In this document: positions 1 through 7,442 of the stretch, in pieces
Position numbering within the stretch: position 1 is the first letter of the stretch
Layout of the letters: every line of letters begins with the position of its first letter
Source: Pseudomonas sp. PB106
Lineage (GTDB): Bacteria; Pseudomonadota; Gammaproteobacteria; Pseudomonadales; Pseudomonadaceae
Length of the DNA: 64,000 nt
Direction of reading: 5' to 3'
Assembly (NCBI RefSeq): GCF_009764645.1
Contig: NZ_RWIM01000131.1
Span: forward strand, 1-64,000
Notes under the pieces: generated by a model
What the model was told of the DNA's origin: nothing
The model's input: only the letters and a program-made list of their open reading frames with translations
Databases searched by the model: none
Translations under genes and position numbers: made by a program

Positions 1-25
1 ATCTTGTTTTTAAAAATCAAAATCA

Positions 26-56
26 AAAGATCGCAGCCTTCGGCAGCGCCTACAGG
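26..56. repeat. Single REP-type half element
   Basis: This copy carries the core GATCGCAGCCTTCGGCAGC. The same core occurs as one or two arms near 12.6, 23.7 and 27.8 kb. Here only one arm is visible, close to the left window edge. Bases 1-72 hold no gene I can support. Confidence 0.6.
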
Positions 57-72
57 GTTGATGTTGATCAAT

Positions 73-107
73 AAAAAAAGGGCCGCACCCTGCCAAGGAG
101 ACGGCCC
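73..107 (-). terminator. Rho-independent terminator after exbD
   Basis: Read on the minus strand, GGGCCG pairs with CGGCCC across a loop of about 16 bases and is followed by a run of seven T. It lies about 20 bases past the exbD stop codon, so it probably ends the tonB-exbB-exbD transcript. Confidence 0.7.
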
Positions 108-127
108 CGGAAAAACATGAAAATCTG

Positions 128-529
128 TCACCGTGCAGTGATCACCGACAACTTGGTAATCCCTGCCCGCTCGATCGAAGCCATGGCTCGCGCCACTTCG
201 CCGTAGTTCACCCCGTCATCCGCCTGCAATTGCACGCGCACTTCCGGGTCTTTGGCCTTGGCCGACTTCAGGTTGAATTCCAGCAAGTCCGGCTGAATCT
301 CATCCTTGTTGATAAACAGTTTGCCGGCGCCGTCGATGCTCACCACCAACGGATCCTTTTGCTCGACCGGCGCCACTGCTTCGGTCTTCGGCAGGTTGAT
401 CGGGATCGCGTTGGTCAGCAGCGGCGCGGTGACGATAAACACCACCAGCAGCACCAGCATCACATCCACCAGCGGCGTCACGTTGATCTCGCTGAGCACC
501 TCGTCACTGTCTTGCGTGGAGAAGGCCAT
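128..529 (-). CDS. exbD: ExbD-type energy-transduction protein
   Basis: ExbD is the single-span partner of ExbB that couples the proton-motive force to TonB at the inner membrane. The 133-residue protein has the family layout: a short cytoplasmic N-terminus with the NVTPLVDVMLVLLVVF motif, one membrane span (about 20-40) holding the conserved proton-pathway Asp22, then a periplasmic domain. It starts one base after the exbB stop, so the two are surely co-expressed. Its place beside tonB and a TonB-dependent sulfate-ester receptor suggests it serves TonB here and is not the TolR of the Tol-Pal system. I recall the P. aeruginosa exbD1 gene in an equivalent place but could not check it. Confidence 0.93.
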   Translation of the reverse strand: MAFSTQDSDEVLSEINVTPLVDVMLVLLVVFIVTAPLLTNAIPINLPKTEAVAPVEQKDPLVVSIDGAGKLFINKDEIQPDLLEFNLKSAKAKDPEVRVQLQADDGVNYGEVARAMASIERAGITKLSVITAR

Positions 530-530
530 A

Positions 531-1256
531 TCAGGACGCCTCCTTCACTTTTGCCGCGCTGCCCGGCGCTGCAACCTTGTGCGCGGTCGGGTGGATCAAC
601 ACGCGGAACGAGCTCTTCTGCGCCAGGCTATAGAAGTCGTGGGCGAAGTCGTCCAAATCCGCTGCGGTCAGTTTCAACCGACGCAAAAAATAGTTGTAAA
701 CCAGCACCGCCGGCACCGCGACGGCAATACCCACGCCGGTCGCAACCAGTGCCGCACCGATCGGGCCAGCGACCGTTTCCAGGCTCGCCGAACCCGCCGC
801 ACTGATTCCCTTCAGCGCCTCCATGATTCCCCACACCGTGCCGAACAAACCAATGAACGGCGAGGTGCTGCCAATACTGGCGACTACCGCCAGACCGGTT
901 TCCAAAGAACGCCGTTCGCGAACGATCTGCTGGCGCAAGGCGCGCTCCAGGCGATCCTGATGGTTGATCGCCTGGCTCAAATCATTGGCCTGCGGCGCCT
1001 CGCCCACTTGAATCGCGGCATAACCGGCCTGCGCCACACGGGCCGCAGCGCCCGGCTGGGTTTCGCTCAGCTCAGCGGCGGCGTCGAGACTCGATGCCGC
1101 CCAGAAGCGTTTATGAAAGCGCCGATCCTGCGCCTTCAGTCGCCCGAACTGCACAGCCTTGAGCAATGCCAGGCCCCAGGTAGCGACGGAAAAAACCACC
1201 AGCAGCCAGATCACCGCGCTTTCGATGGATTCCAGTGGAGATGCCAGTAACGTCAT
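531..1256 (-). CDS. exbB: ExbB/TolQ-family proton channel protein
   Basis: ExbB forms the pentameric inner-membrane channel that, with ExbD, energises TonB. The 241-residue product has three membrane spans at about 13-32, 121-148 and 160-190, with a large cytoplasmic loop between the first two, as in the MotA/TolQ/ExbB family. The conserved GxxGTVWGIMEAL segment is at 137-148. The start is supported by GAGGGA upstream. It lies 44 bases downstream of tonB and abuts exbD. The length and the lack of an extended exported N-terminus resemble the compact ExbB type. Assignment to ExbB and not TolQ rests on the tonB neighbour. Confidence 0.92.
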   Translation of the reverse strand: MTLLASPLESIESAVIWLLVVFSVATWGLALLKAVQFGRLKAQDRRFHKRFWAASSLDAAAELSETQPGAAARVAQAGYAAIQVGEAPQANDLSQAINHQDRLERALRQQIVRERRSLETGLAVVASIGSTSPFIGLFGTVWGIMEALKGISAAGSASLETVAGPIGAALVATGVGIAVAVPAVLVYNYFLRRLKLTAADLDDFAHDFYSLAQKSSFRVLIHPTAHKVAAPGSAAKVKEAS

Positions 1257-1300
1257 GATGATTCCCTCGTGTAAACGTTTCGCGCGAATTTGGTTTCGGT

Positions 1301-2107
1301 TTAATGAATCTTGAAATCGATGGGCACGCTGACCCAGCCGTCCTGGGCGACATCACCCTGCTTGGCCGGGACGAAACTCCAACGCTTCACGGCGTTGAGC
1401 GCCGCGTCGTCGAGCTGTTGCCGGCCACTGCTTTTGGCAATTTGGATCTCGCCCGGTTTGCCGCTGGCCAATACGTGCACCCTTAACAACACCGTGCCTT
1501 CCCAGCCGCGACGCTGGGCCAGCGACGGGTATTCCGGCGCCGGGTTTTTCAGGTAGGCGGCATTGGCCGAAGCCGGGGTGACCGGTGCTGGCGCCGGTGG
1601 TGCGGGTGGAGCCGCGACCGGGGCGGTTGGTTGTGGCGGCGCCGGGGGTTGCTCGACCGCTTTCGGTGCCGGTTTCGGTGGCTGCTTAACCACCGGTTTG
1701 GGTTTGGGTTTCGGGATCGGTTTCGGCGGCGGCTTTACCGCCAGTTCGTCTTCCACCGGCGGCGGAGGCTCGACCACTGGTGCTGGCGGCGGCGGCACAA
1801 CAACCGGCGGCGCGGGCGGTGCCGGGCGCGAGAATTCGATGGTCATCGGCGGAATTTCCGGCGGCACGATCGGCAGCACTGGCGTCGGTTTCTGGCTGAT
1901 CCAGTAGATCACCGCGCCGTGCGCCAACAACGCCAGGACGCCAAGCAAAATCGCCTCACGACGGCTCAAAATACCTTTTGGCGCTCGCTGCAAACGCAGT
2001 TGCCCCAACGGCACGCGATGGGGCCGGCCGAGATCAACCAGTTCGCCACTCGGCGTCTGACGCCACAGCAATTGCTCTGCGCTGGCGGCGGTCTGGACAT
2101 TGCCCAT
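1301..2107 (-). CDS. tonB: TonB energy transducer
   Basis: TonB transmits energy from ExbBD to outer-membrane receptors. This 268-residue protein has a cytoplasmic N-terminal extension of about 50 residues, one membrane anchor at 51-70, a long proline-rich spacer with repeated PPAP and KPKPKP motifs (about 75-175), and a C-terminal TonB domain beginning near YPSLAQRRGWEG. The N-terminal extension is longer than in E. coli TonB, a trait I recall in several Pseudomonas TonBs. The gene heads a tonB-exbB-exbD unit. The neighbouring receptor at 3.8-6.1 kb is its likely client. P. aeruginosa tonB2 has, to my memory, the same exbB-exbD neighbours. Confidence 0.94.
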   Translation of the reverse strand: MGNVQTAASAEQLLWRQTPSGELVDLGRPHRVPLGQLRLQRAPKGILSRREAILLGVLALLAHGAVIYWISQKPTPVLPIVPPEIPPMTIEFSRPAPPAPPVVVPPPPAPVVEPPPPVEDELAVKPPPKPIPKPKPKPVVKQPPKPAPKAVEQPPAPPQPTAPVAAPPAPPAPAPVTPASANAAYLKNPAPEYPSLAQRRGWEGTVLLRVHVLASGKPGEIQIAKSSGRQQLDDAALNAVKRWSFVPAKQGDVAQDGWVSVPIDFKIH

Positions 2108-2390
2108 TGATTCACTCCCTGCGGTCTTTTTGCGTTTTGTGTACCAAGCAATCGATTCGCCGTTTTTTGAATCCCCCCAACGTGATCGATGGGTGAATCA
2201 TTGGGCGAGACGCTTATCTCCGAAAGTAATCTTTGACGTTATACATAGACTTTTATGGAATATATAAGCTGATCAATTTCACCAAAGCCACGGCCCATAA
2301 GGGCTGTAGCCTTCAGGTGAAAACAGCATGCTTTTCAGGCATTGAAAGTATTCGCGCAACGCATCGGCAAAGACCCGAGGCGCGCCTCAA
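2108..2390. other. Control region upstream of tonB, with a hairpin
   Basis: This non-coding stretch separates tonB from the end of the astA-like gene. An AT-rich patch at 2236-2266 holds ATAGACTTTT followed by GGAATATATA and resembles elements upstream of oscA and atsK. Nearer the astA stop, TTTCACC (2277-2283) and GGTGAAA (2316-2322) form an inverted repeat whose loop holds GCCC-ATAA-GGGC. This may be a terminator-like hairpin for astA but lacks a clear T run. Confidence 0.4.
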
Positions 2391-3734
2391 CTAACGACTG
2401 GCGTTGGTCTGCTGCACGCCGATTGCAGGCGCAATGACTGCCGTTTCCGAACGTGGAGTTCCGGCAGGTACCCAGTCATAACTCACAGGCAACGCGCGAT
2501 ACACCCAGTTGCTGACGGCATCGCTGCCAGGCGCTTTACCGAGGTACGGGCTGACGTATTCCCAGACGTTTTCGCCGCTGGCCGTGACCTGGAAAAACCG
2601 TCCGTTCATGCCCTCATCGATCAGCGTGTTGCCGTTGGGCAAACGCCGCGCGCTACTGATGAACGAGCTGTAGAACGCCCAGCCTGGCTGCTTCGAATTC
2701 GCTGCGCTGTACTGCCAGACGATTTCGTTTTTCACCGGGTCGATTTCCAGCACTCGCGAACCGGAAATCAGCCCCAGTGTGACGCTGGGGTAACCCGCCG
2801 AGCCTTGGTTATCGAACACCAGCACATTGCCCGCACCCGGTAGCCCGGCCGGGATGATGTGCGCGTCATGCTGACCGACAAACTGGTCGACCGGACGCGG
2901 CAGCGTCCGCGCGGTTTTCGGGCTGGCCAATGGCAAGTTCGGCCCCAGACGCCAGACCACTTTGCCGCTGGTTTTGTCGATGATCGCGATGAAGTTGGCA
3001 TTGCGTGAATCAAACAACAGGTTGTCCGGATTGAAACGCTTGTCGCCGGCATCGAACCACTTGTTCGGCCCGACCACGCTGAGGTTGTTGATGTGCAGGT
3101 AATCCGCATCCTCACTCGCTCGCACCAGCTTCAATTGCGCAGGCGTGAAGCCGAATTCGTTGAGGTGTTCCGAGGCCAGCCACTGCCATTTCACCGCGCC
3201 GTCGGGACTGACTTCATAGATCGCATCGTCAATCACCTCGGGGACTTTGAAGCCTTTGACCTTGTGCACCTTGTTCGCCAGAACGACGGTGTTGCCGTTG
3301 CTCAACCGGCGTTGATCATGATGTTGCTGCGCCGCGCCACCGGGCGCCTTGTCGCCCCACTGCCAGACGACTTTACCGTTCCAGTCCAATTCGCCGACGC
3401 TCTGATTGCCCAGACCATTACCGGCAGAACCGAGCTTGCCGGGGTCCTTGTCACTCAGTTGCAGCAGCACGTGGCCACGTTCGCCACCGACCAGTTTCGG
3501 GTCGATGATCGCGGACGGAAAACCGGCCTGCGGCCAGTTCTTGACCTCGTTGCCGTTCATGTCGATCAGGTGCGTCTGCTTGTCGGCGCCGCTGAAAATC
3601 ACGTACTGGTTGAAGGCTTTGTCCGGGTCGTAACGGGTGACACCGGTCGGGTAAACGCTGGGCGCGGCGAAGGCACCGGCGCTGAAAACCACGCTAGACA
3701 GCAACAGCGGGAAAGCAGTCTTGATGGGCAACAT
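2391..3734 (-). CDS. astA: Periplasmic arylsulfotransferase (ASST/AstA-like)
   Basis: Arylsulfate sulfotransferases move a sulfuryl group from one phenyl sulfate to a phenol acceptor through a sulfo-histidine. The 447-residue protein starts with a clear signal peptide (hydrophobic run, then SAGAFAAPS), so it should act in the periplasm. The body has repeated beta-propeller blades with short motifs (WNGKVVWQW, NGNTVVL, NGNTLID) and a His-rich motif QHDAHIIPAG followed by VLVFDNQG, typical of the ASST family. The start has AAGGAG seven bases upstream. It lies 23 bases downstream of the TonB-dependent receptor on the same strand. P. putida S-313 has astA beside sftP under SftR control; the symbol is by that analogy. 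No dsbA/dsbB-like partner is nearby. Confidence 0.82.
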   Translation of the reverse strand: MLPIKTAFPLLLSSVVFSAGAFAAPSVYPTGVTRYDPDKAFNQYVIFSGADKQTHLIDMNGNEVKNWPQAGFPSAIIDPKLVGGERGHVLLQLSDKDPGKLGSAGNGLGNQSVGELDWNGKVVWQWGDKAPGGAAQQHHDQRRLSNGNTVVLANKVHKVKGFKVPEVIDDAIYEVSPDGAVKWQWLASEHLNEFGFTPAQLKLVRASEDADYLHINNLSVVGPNKWFDAGDKRFNPDNLLFDSRNANFIAIIDKTSGKVVWRLGPNLPLASPKTARTLPRPVDQFVGQHDAHIIPAGLPGAGNVLVFDNQGSAGYPSVTLGLISGSRVLEIDPVKNEIVWQYSAANSKQPGWAFYSSFISSARRLPNGNTLIDEGMNGRFFQVTASGENVWEYVSPYLGKAPGSDAVSNWVYRALPVSYDWVPAGTPRSETAVIAPAIGVQQTNASR

Positions 3735-3757
3735 GATGCAGCTCCTTGAATAACCAA

Positions 3758-6118
3758 TCAGAAGTCGTAGCGACCGGTGACACCGAGGGTGCGCGGTGTG
3801 CCGAGCAGGCCTTCATAGCCGCCGTTGCCGCCCGTCCACAGGGTCGTGTAGTAGGTTTTGTCGAAGGCGTTTTTCAGCCACAGCGAGACGTCCCACTGAC
3901 CCTGGTTGAAGTCGCCGCGCAGGCCGGTGGACAGGTTGACCACGGCGTAGCTCGGGATCTGCCCGTAATCGGAATCCTCGACCGTGCCGACGGCTTTGGA
4001 GCGGAAGGCATAGCTGCCGGTGACGTAAGGTTCGAAGCCGTTATCCAGATTCCATTTGTATTCGCCGTTGGCGTTGCCGATCCATTTCGAGGCGCCGACA
4101 ACCTGATGGCCGCTGAGGTCGCAAGACGCTGGAGCGCCCGGTGCCTGGCTGATTTCCGGCGGGCACGGTGCGTCTTTGTAGGAGAGGTAGCTGACGTCGT
4201 TGAAGGAGCCGTTGAAGTTCAGGGTCAGGCCGCGCAGCGGGATGATCGTGCTTTCAAACTCCACGCCGCGTGAGCGCACCGAGCCGGCGTTGGTCAGGTA
4301 TTGCACGCGGTTGACGTCGTCGTAGGCGTTGGTCTGATAGGCGTTGACCTGGGTCCAGAACACGTTGGCATTGAGTTGCAGACGGTGATCCCACAGGGTG
4401 CTCTTGAAGCCGAGTTCGGCGTTGTTGGCGCGTTCGGTGCCGATCAACAGCGAGTCGGCGCCGGCGGCGGGTGCAGAGCCGACCGAGAGGTTAACGCCGC
4501 CGGATTTTTCGCCGTGGGACACCGTCGCGTAACCGAGCACATCGTCGGTGATGCGATAGCTGAGGTTGAGCAAACCGGAAGGGCTCGAACTGTACTGATT
4601 CAGATCGCCGGAATCGTAAGCGCCGGTACGACCGCGCCGCGCGGTGGCGGCAGCACCGGTGACTGCCGCGCCACCGACCGGCGCATCACGCGTTACCCAC
4701 GCGGATTTTTCTTCATAGGTACCGCGTACGCCGGCAGTGAAATCCAGGCGCTCGGTGAGGTGCCAGGTGCCCTGGGCGAACAGCGCGAAGCTGTCAGTCT
4801 TGATGTGGCCGTTGCCGACGCTGTCAACGTTGGCCAAAGCGCCGCCTGGCGTGCCGTTCCAGATGTCGGCTTGCGGGCCGTAATAGGCGAAGGATTTGTT
4901 GTCCAGATCGTTGCCGAAGTAGTAGGCGCCGACCACGTAATCGAAGAATTCGCCCTTGGGCGACGCCAGACGAAATTCCTGTGAGTACTGTTTGTCTTCT
5001 ACCGAAACACCAGCGTTGTAAGTCGACGCGACGTTGAGACCATCGTCATTCTTCGGGGTGAAATTCCAGAAGCGATACGAGCTGATCGAGGTCAGGGTGA
5101 AATCGCTTGGCAGCGTCCAGTTCGCCTCGACCGAGGTGCCGCCCTGATGCACGGTGACGTGTTGATCGTTGTCCAGATTGACCTTGCGGTGCGAACCGTT
5201 GACCAGCGTTGCGCCAGCGGCAGCCGCCCGCGCCGAGTAGAGATTGACGCCATTGATGGTTGGCCCGGTGTTGTACAACACGCGGGTGCCGGCGCTGGAA
5301 TCCTCTTCGTTGTAGTCACCGATCCAGCGCAGGTTGAAGTCTTCATTCGGCTTGAACAGCAACTGCGCACGGAAGCCATCGCGCGAGCCGCCGTTCAAAT
5401 CATGGCCGTTGTATTCGTTCTTGATGTCGCCGTCGCTGCGCGTGCGATAGGCGGAGAAACGTCCGGCCAATTCATCGTTGAGCGGCCCGGAAATCGTGCC
5501 CTTGGTCTGGAAATAACCGTCCTCGCCGACCGAGGTTTCGATGCTGCGCTCAGGCGTGAATGTCGGCGCGCGGGTGCTGATGTTGATCACCCCGGCGGTG
5601 GTGTTTTTGCCGAACAGCGTGCCCTGCGGCCCGCGCAAAACTTCGAGCTGTTCGATGTCCATCAAGTCGAACACCGCCATGCCCGGGCGGCCGAGATAGA
5701 CGTTGTCGATGTATAGCCCGACGCTGCCTTCCAGACCATCGCTCGCCGGGTTATTGCCCAGACCTCGGATCGACACGCTGGACTGCCGCGCATGCATGTA
5801 GGCGACGTTGACGCTCGGCACCAGTTGCTGCAAATCCTGAATCCGGTAGACCCGCTGCGTCTCCAGATTCTGCCCGCTGACCACACTCATCGGCGTCGGT
5901 ACATCCTGCGAACTTTCTTCACGACGGCGGGTGGTCACGGTCACGGTTTCGAGCTGCGAACTGTTGGCCGCCGGTTTGCCTGCGGGCACCGGCGTCGGGG
6001 TTTCCGTTTCAGCGGCGTAGCTGTGAGTCCAGCTGGCGCTCCCTGCCAGCAACAGGGCCAAGGGCAGGCGTTTGAGCCGTCGTGGTGTTATGGGTGACGC
6101 TAGGTTCAACGGACTCAT
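3758..6118 (-). CDS. sftP: TonB-dependent outer-membrane receptor, SftP-like
   Basis: This receptor probably imports sulfate esters across the outer membrane using TonB energy. I chose the Met at 6118 because AGGAG lies seven bases upstream and a normal signal peptide follows (LALLLAGSASWTHSYAAE); an upstream ATG at 6151 would add 11 residues but has weak ribosome-binding sequence. A TonB box-like LETVTVTTRR comes after the signal, then a plug with SIRGLG, YIDNVYLGRPG and the LRGPQGTLFGKN motif, and a barrel ending in Phe (LGVTGRYDF). At about 786 residues it is of normal length. It leads the astA-like gene and is divergent from a LysR gene, matching the sftP-astA/sftR arrangement known in P. 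putida. Confidence 0.85.
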   Translation of the reverse strand: MSPLNLASPITPRRLKRLPLALLLAGSASWTHSYAAETETPTPVPAGKPAANSSQLETVTVTTRRREESSQDVPTPMSVVSGQNLETQRVYRIQDLQQLVPSVNVAYMHARQSSVSIRGLGNNPASDGLEGSVGLYIDNVYLGRPGMAVFDLMDIEQLEVLRGPQGTLFGKNTTAGVINISTRAPTFTPERSIETSVGEDGYFQTKGTISGPLNDELAGRFSAYRTRSDGDIKNEYNGHDLNGGSRDGFRAQLLFKPNEDFNLRWIGDYNEEDSSAGTRVLYNTGPTINGVNLYSARAAAAGATLVNGSHRKVNLDNDQHVTVHQGGTSVEANWTLPSDFTLTSISSYRFWNFTPKNDDGLNVASTYNAGVSVEDKQYSQEFRLASPKGEFFDYVVGAYYFGNDLDNKSFAYYGPQADIWNGTPGGALANVDSVGNGHIKTDSFALFAQGTWHLTERLDFTAGVRGTYEEKSAWVTRDAPVGGAAVTGAAATARRGRTGAYDSGDLNQYSSSPSGLLNLSYRITDDVLGYATVSHGEKSGGVNLSVGSAPAAGADSLLIGTERANNAELGFKSTLWDHRLQLNANVFWTQVNAYQTNAYDDVNRVQYLTNAGSVRSRGVEFESTIIPLRGLTLNFNGSFNDVSYLSYKDAPCPPEISQAPGAPASCDLSGHQVVGASKWIGNANGEYKWNLDNGFEPYVTGSYAFRSKAVGTVEDSDYGQIPSYAVVNLSTGLRGDFNQGQWDVSLWLKNAFDKTYYTTLWTGGNGGYEGLLGTPRTLGVTGRYDF

Positions 6119-6283
6119 GGCGCGGCTCCTGGTCAAAAAACACACAGACATCTTCAGCGCTGCATATTCTTTTAAGTTATTTATTTATGGATTTACAAAT
6201 ATTTACTGCATAAGAGATTGCCTTTATAAGGAGTCGACCTAATGCATATCCAATGCATTTCCCGGATATTTTTTATGTGAAAA
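6119..6283. promoter_or_regulatory. Divergent sftP/LysR control region with ATGCAT boxes
   Basis: Three ATGCAT boxes lie at 6242-6247, 6253-6258 and 6284-6289, the last on the LysR start codon. They share the form NAATGCATWTC. On the sftP side an AT-rich element ATATTCTTTTAAG starts at 6164. The boxes recur upstream of atsR (12373, 12458 and 12489), which makes them good candidates for an SftR-type operator. The binding protein is inferred, not shown. Confidence 0.5.
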
Positions 6284-7228
6284 ATGCATATCGACTTGCG
6301 GCAACTTCGTCACTTCATCGCCTTGGCTGAACAACGCAGCTTCGTCGCCGGCGCGCAGGCGGTGAACCTGTCGCAGTCAGCCTTCAGCCGCAGCATTCAG
6401 GCGCTGGAACACAGCGTTGGCTGTCAGTTGGTCGATCGCGGTCGCAAGGAATTGCCGCCGACCAAACAAGGCCAGGTGCTCCTGGAACATGCGCGGCGGC
6501 TGGTCAGTGGCGCGCAGCAAATGGCCAACGAGATCAGCCAGTTCAATGGGCTGGAGGCGGGGGAATTGCGCTTCGGTTGTGGACCGGCGCCGGCAGCGGG
6601 TTTGATCCCGCGCGCGATCGGCAGCTTCATTGGTCGCTACCCGAAAGCGCGGGTGCAGTTTCAGGTCGATGACTGGCAGAGTTTGAGCAAACGCTTATTG
6701 AGCGAAGAGTTTGAATTCTTCGTCGCGGACACTCGGCAGTTCGAGGCGGATCCCGATTACCTGACGCACCGGTTGCGCCCGCGTAAGTGGCATTTCTGTT
6801 GCCGCGCCGGACATCCGTTGGCTGCTGTTGATCGGGTTACGGCTGAGCAGTTGATGAGCTATCCCCTGGCGGTGAGTATTCGTCCGCCGAACCTGCGCAA
6901 GGTGATTGTCGATCTCAGCGGGCGACCGGATTTCACCCCGAATGTGGAATGTGAAAACAGCTCGAGTTTGCTCAGTGTCGTGCTGCGCTCGGAGGCGATC
7001 GGGATTGTCGGGGCGTATTCGGATGCGTTGCACCAGGCCAAGGGAGAGCTGGTCTGTTTGCGCATTGAAGGGTTGGCGGATGATCTTGAGGAGCTGTACA
7101 CACGCTATGGGATTGTCAGTCGGGCGGGGTATCGGTTGTCGCCGTTGGCAGAGGCGATGATTGAGCAGATCAAGGCGATTGATGCGGTGGATGAGGAGGT
7201 GTGTTCACTGCAGAACCTTGCTGTCTGA
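6284..7228 (+). CDS. sftR: LysR-type regulator, SftR-like (copy 1)
   Basis: This is a 314-residue LysR regulator: winged helix-turn-helix at residues 1-65 (LRQLRHFIALAEQRSF, then SQSAFSRSIQALE) and an effector domain with GELRFGCGPAPAAGLIP. It is divergent from the SftP-like receptor and lies next to a sulfatase-like gene. In P. putida the LysR protein SftR activates sulfate-ester genes when sulfate is scarce, so this is the best candidate for that role by position. A second, clearly related regulator lies at 10.3-11.2 kb, so the exact orthologue is uncertain. LysR proteins usually bind their own divergent promoter, here the ATGCAT-rich region. Confidence 0.8.
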   Translation: MHIDLRQLRHFIALAEQRSFVAGAQAVNLSQSAFSRSIQALEHSVGCQLVDRGRKELPPTKQGQVLLEHARRLVSGAQQMANEISQFNGLEAGELRFGCGPAPAAGLIPRAIGSFIGRYPKARVQFQVDDWQSLSKRLLSEEFEFFVADTRQFEADPDYLTHRLRPRKWHFCCRAGHPLAAVDRVTAEQLMSYPLAVSIRPPNLRKVIVDLSGRPDFTPNVECENSSSLLSVVLRSEAIGIVGAYSDALHQAKGELVCLRIEGLADDLEELYTRYGIVSRAGYRLSPLAEAMIEQIKAIDAVDEEVCSLQNLAV

Positions 7229-7237
7229 CCGATCGCT

Positions 7238-7327
7238 ATCGCTGGCAAGCCAGCTCCCACAGGACTCGCGCCGAACATAAATCATGTGATCACCCCAGAT
7301 ACCTGTGGGAGCTGGCTTGCCAGCGAT
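7238..7327. repeat. Paired REP element (REPIN type A)
   Basis: Two inverted arms with core GCTGGCAAGCCAGCTCCCAC flank a non-conserved loop. The same arms recur near 9.1, 16.8, 22.3 and 52.9 kb. Confidence 0.85.
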
Positions 7328-7442
7328 GGCGGCAGCCCAGGCACCAATGCACTCCCTGCATAAACCCGATTCCCCAAATGCACTTGCCGAACACCCCTAC
7401 TGAAAGCGAAAACCCTCGCCTGTCCCACTGACCGGTGAACCC

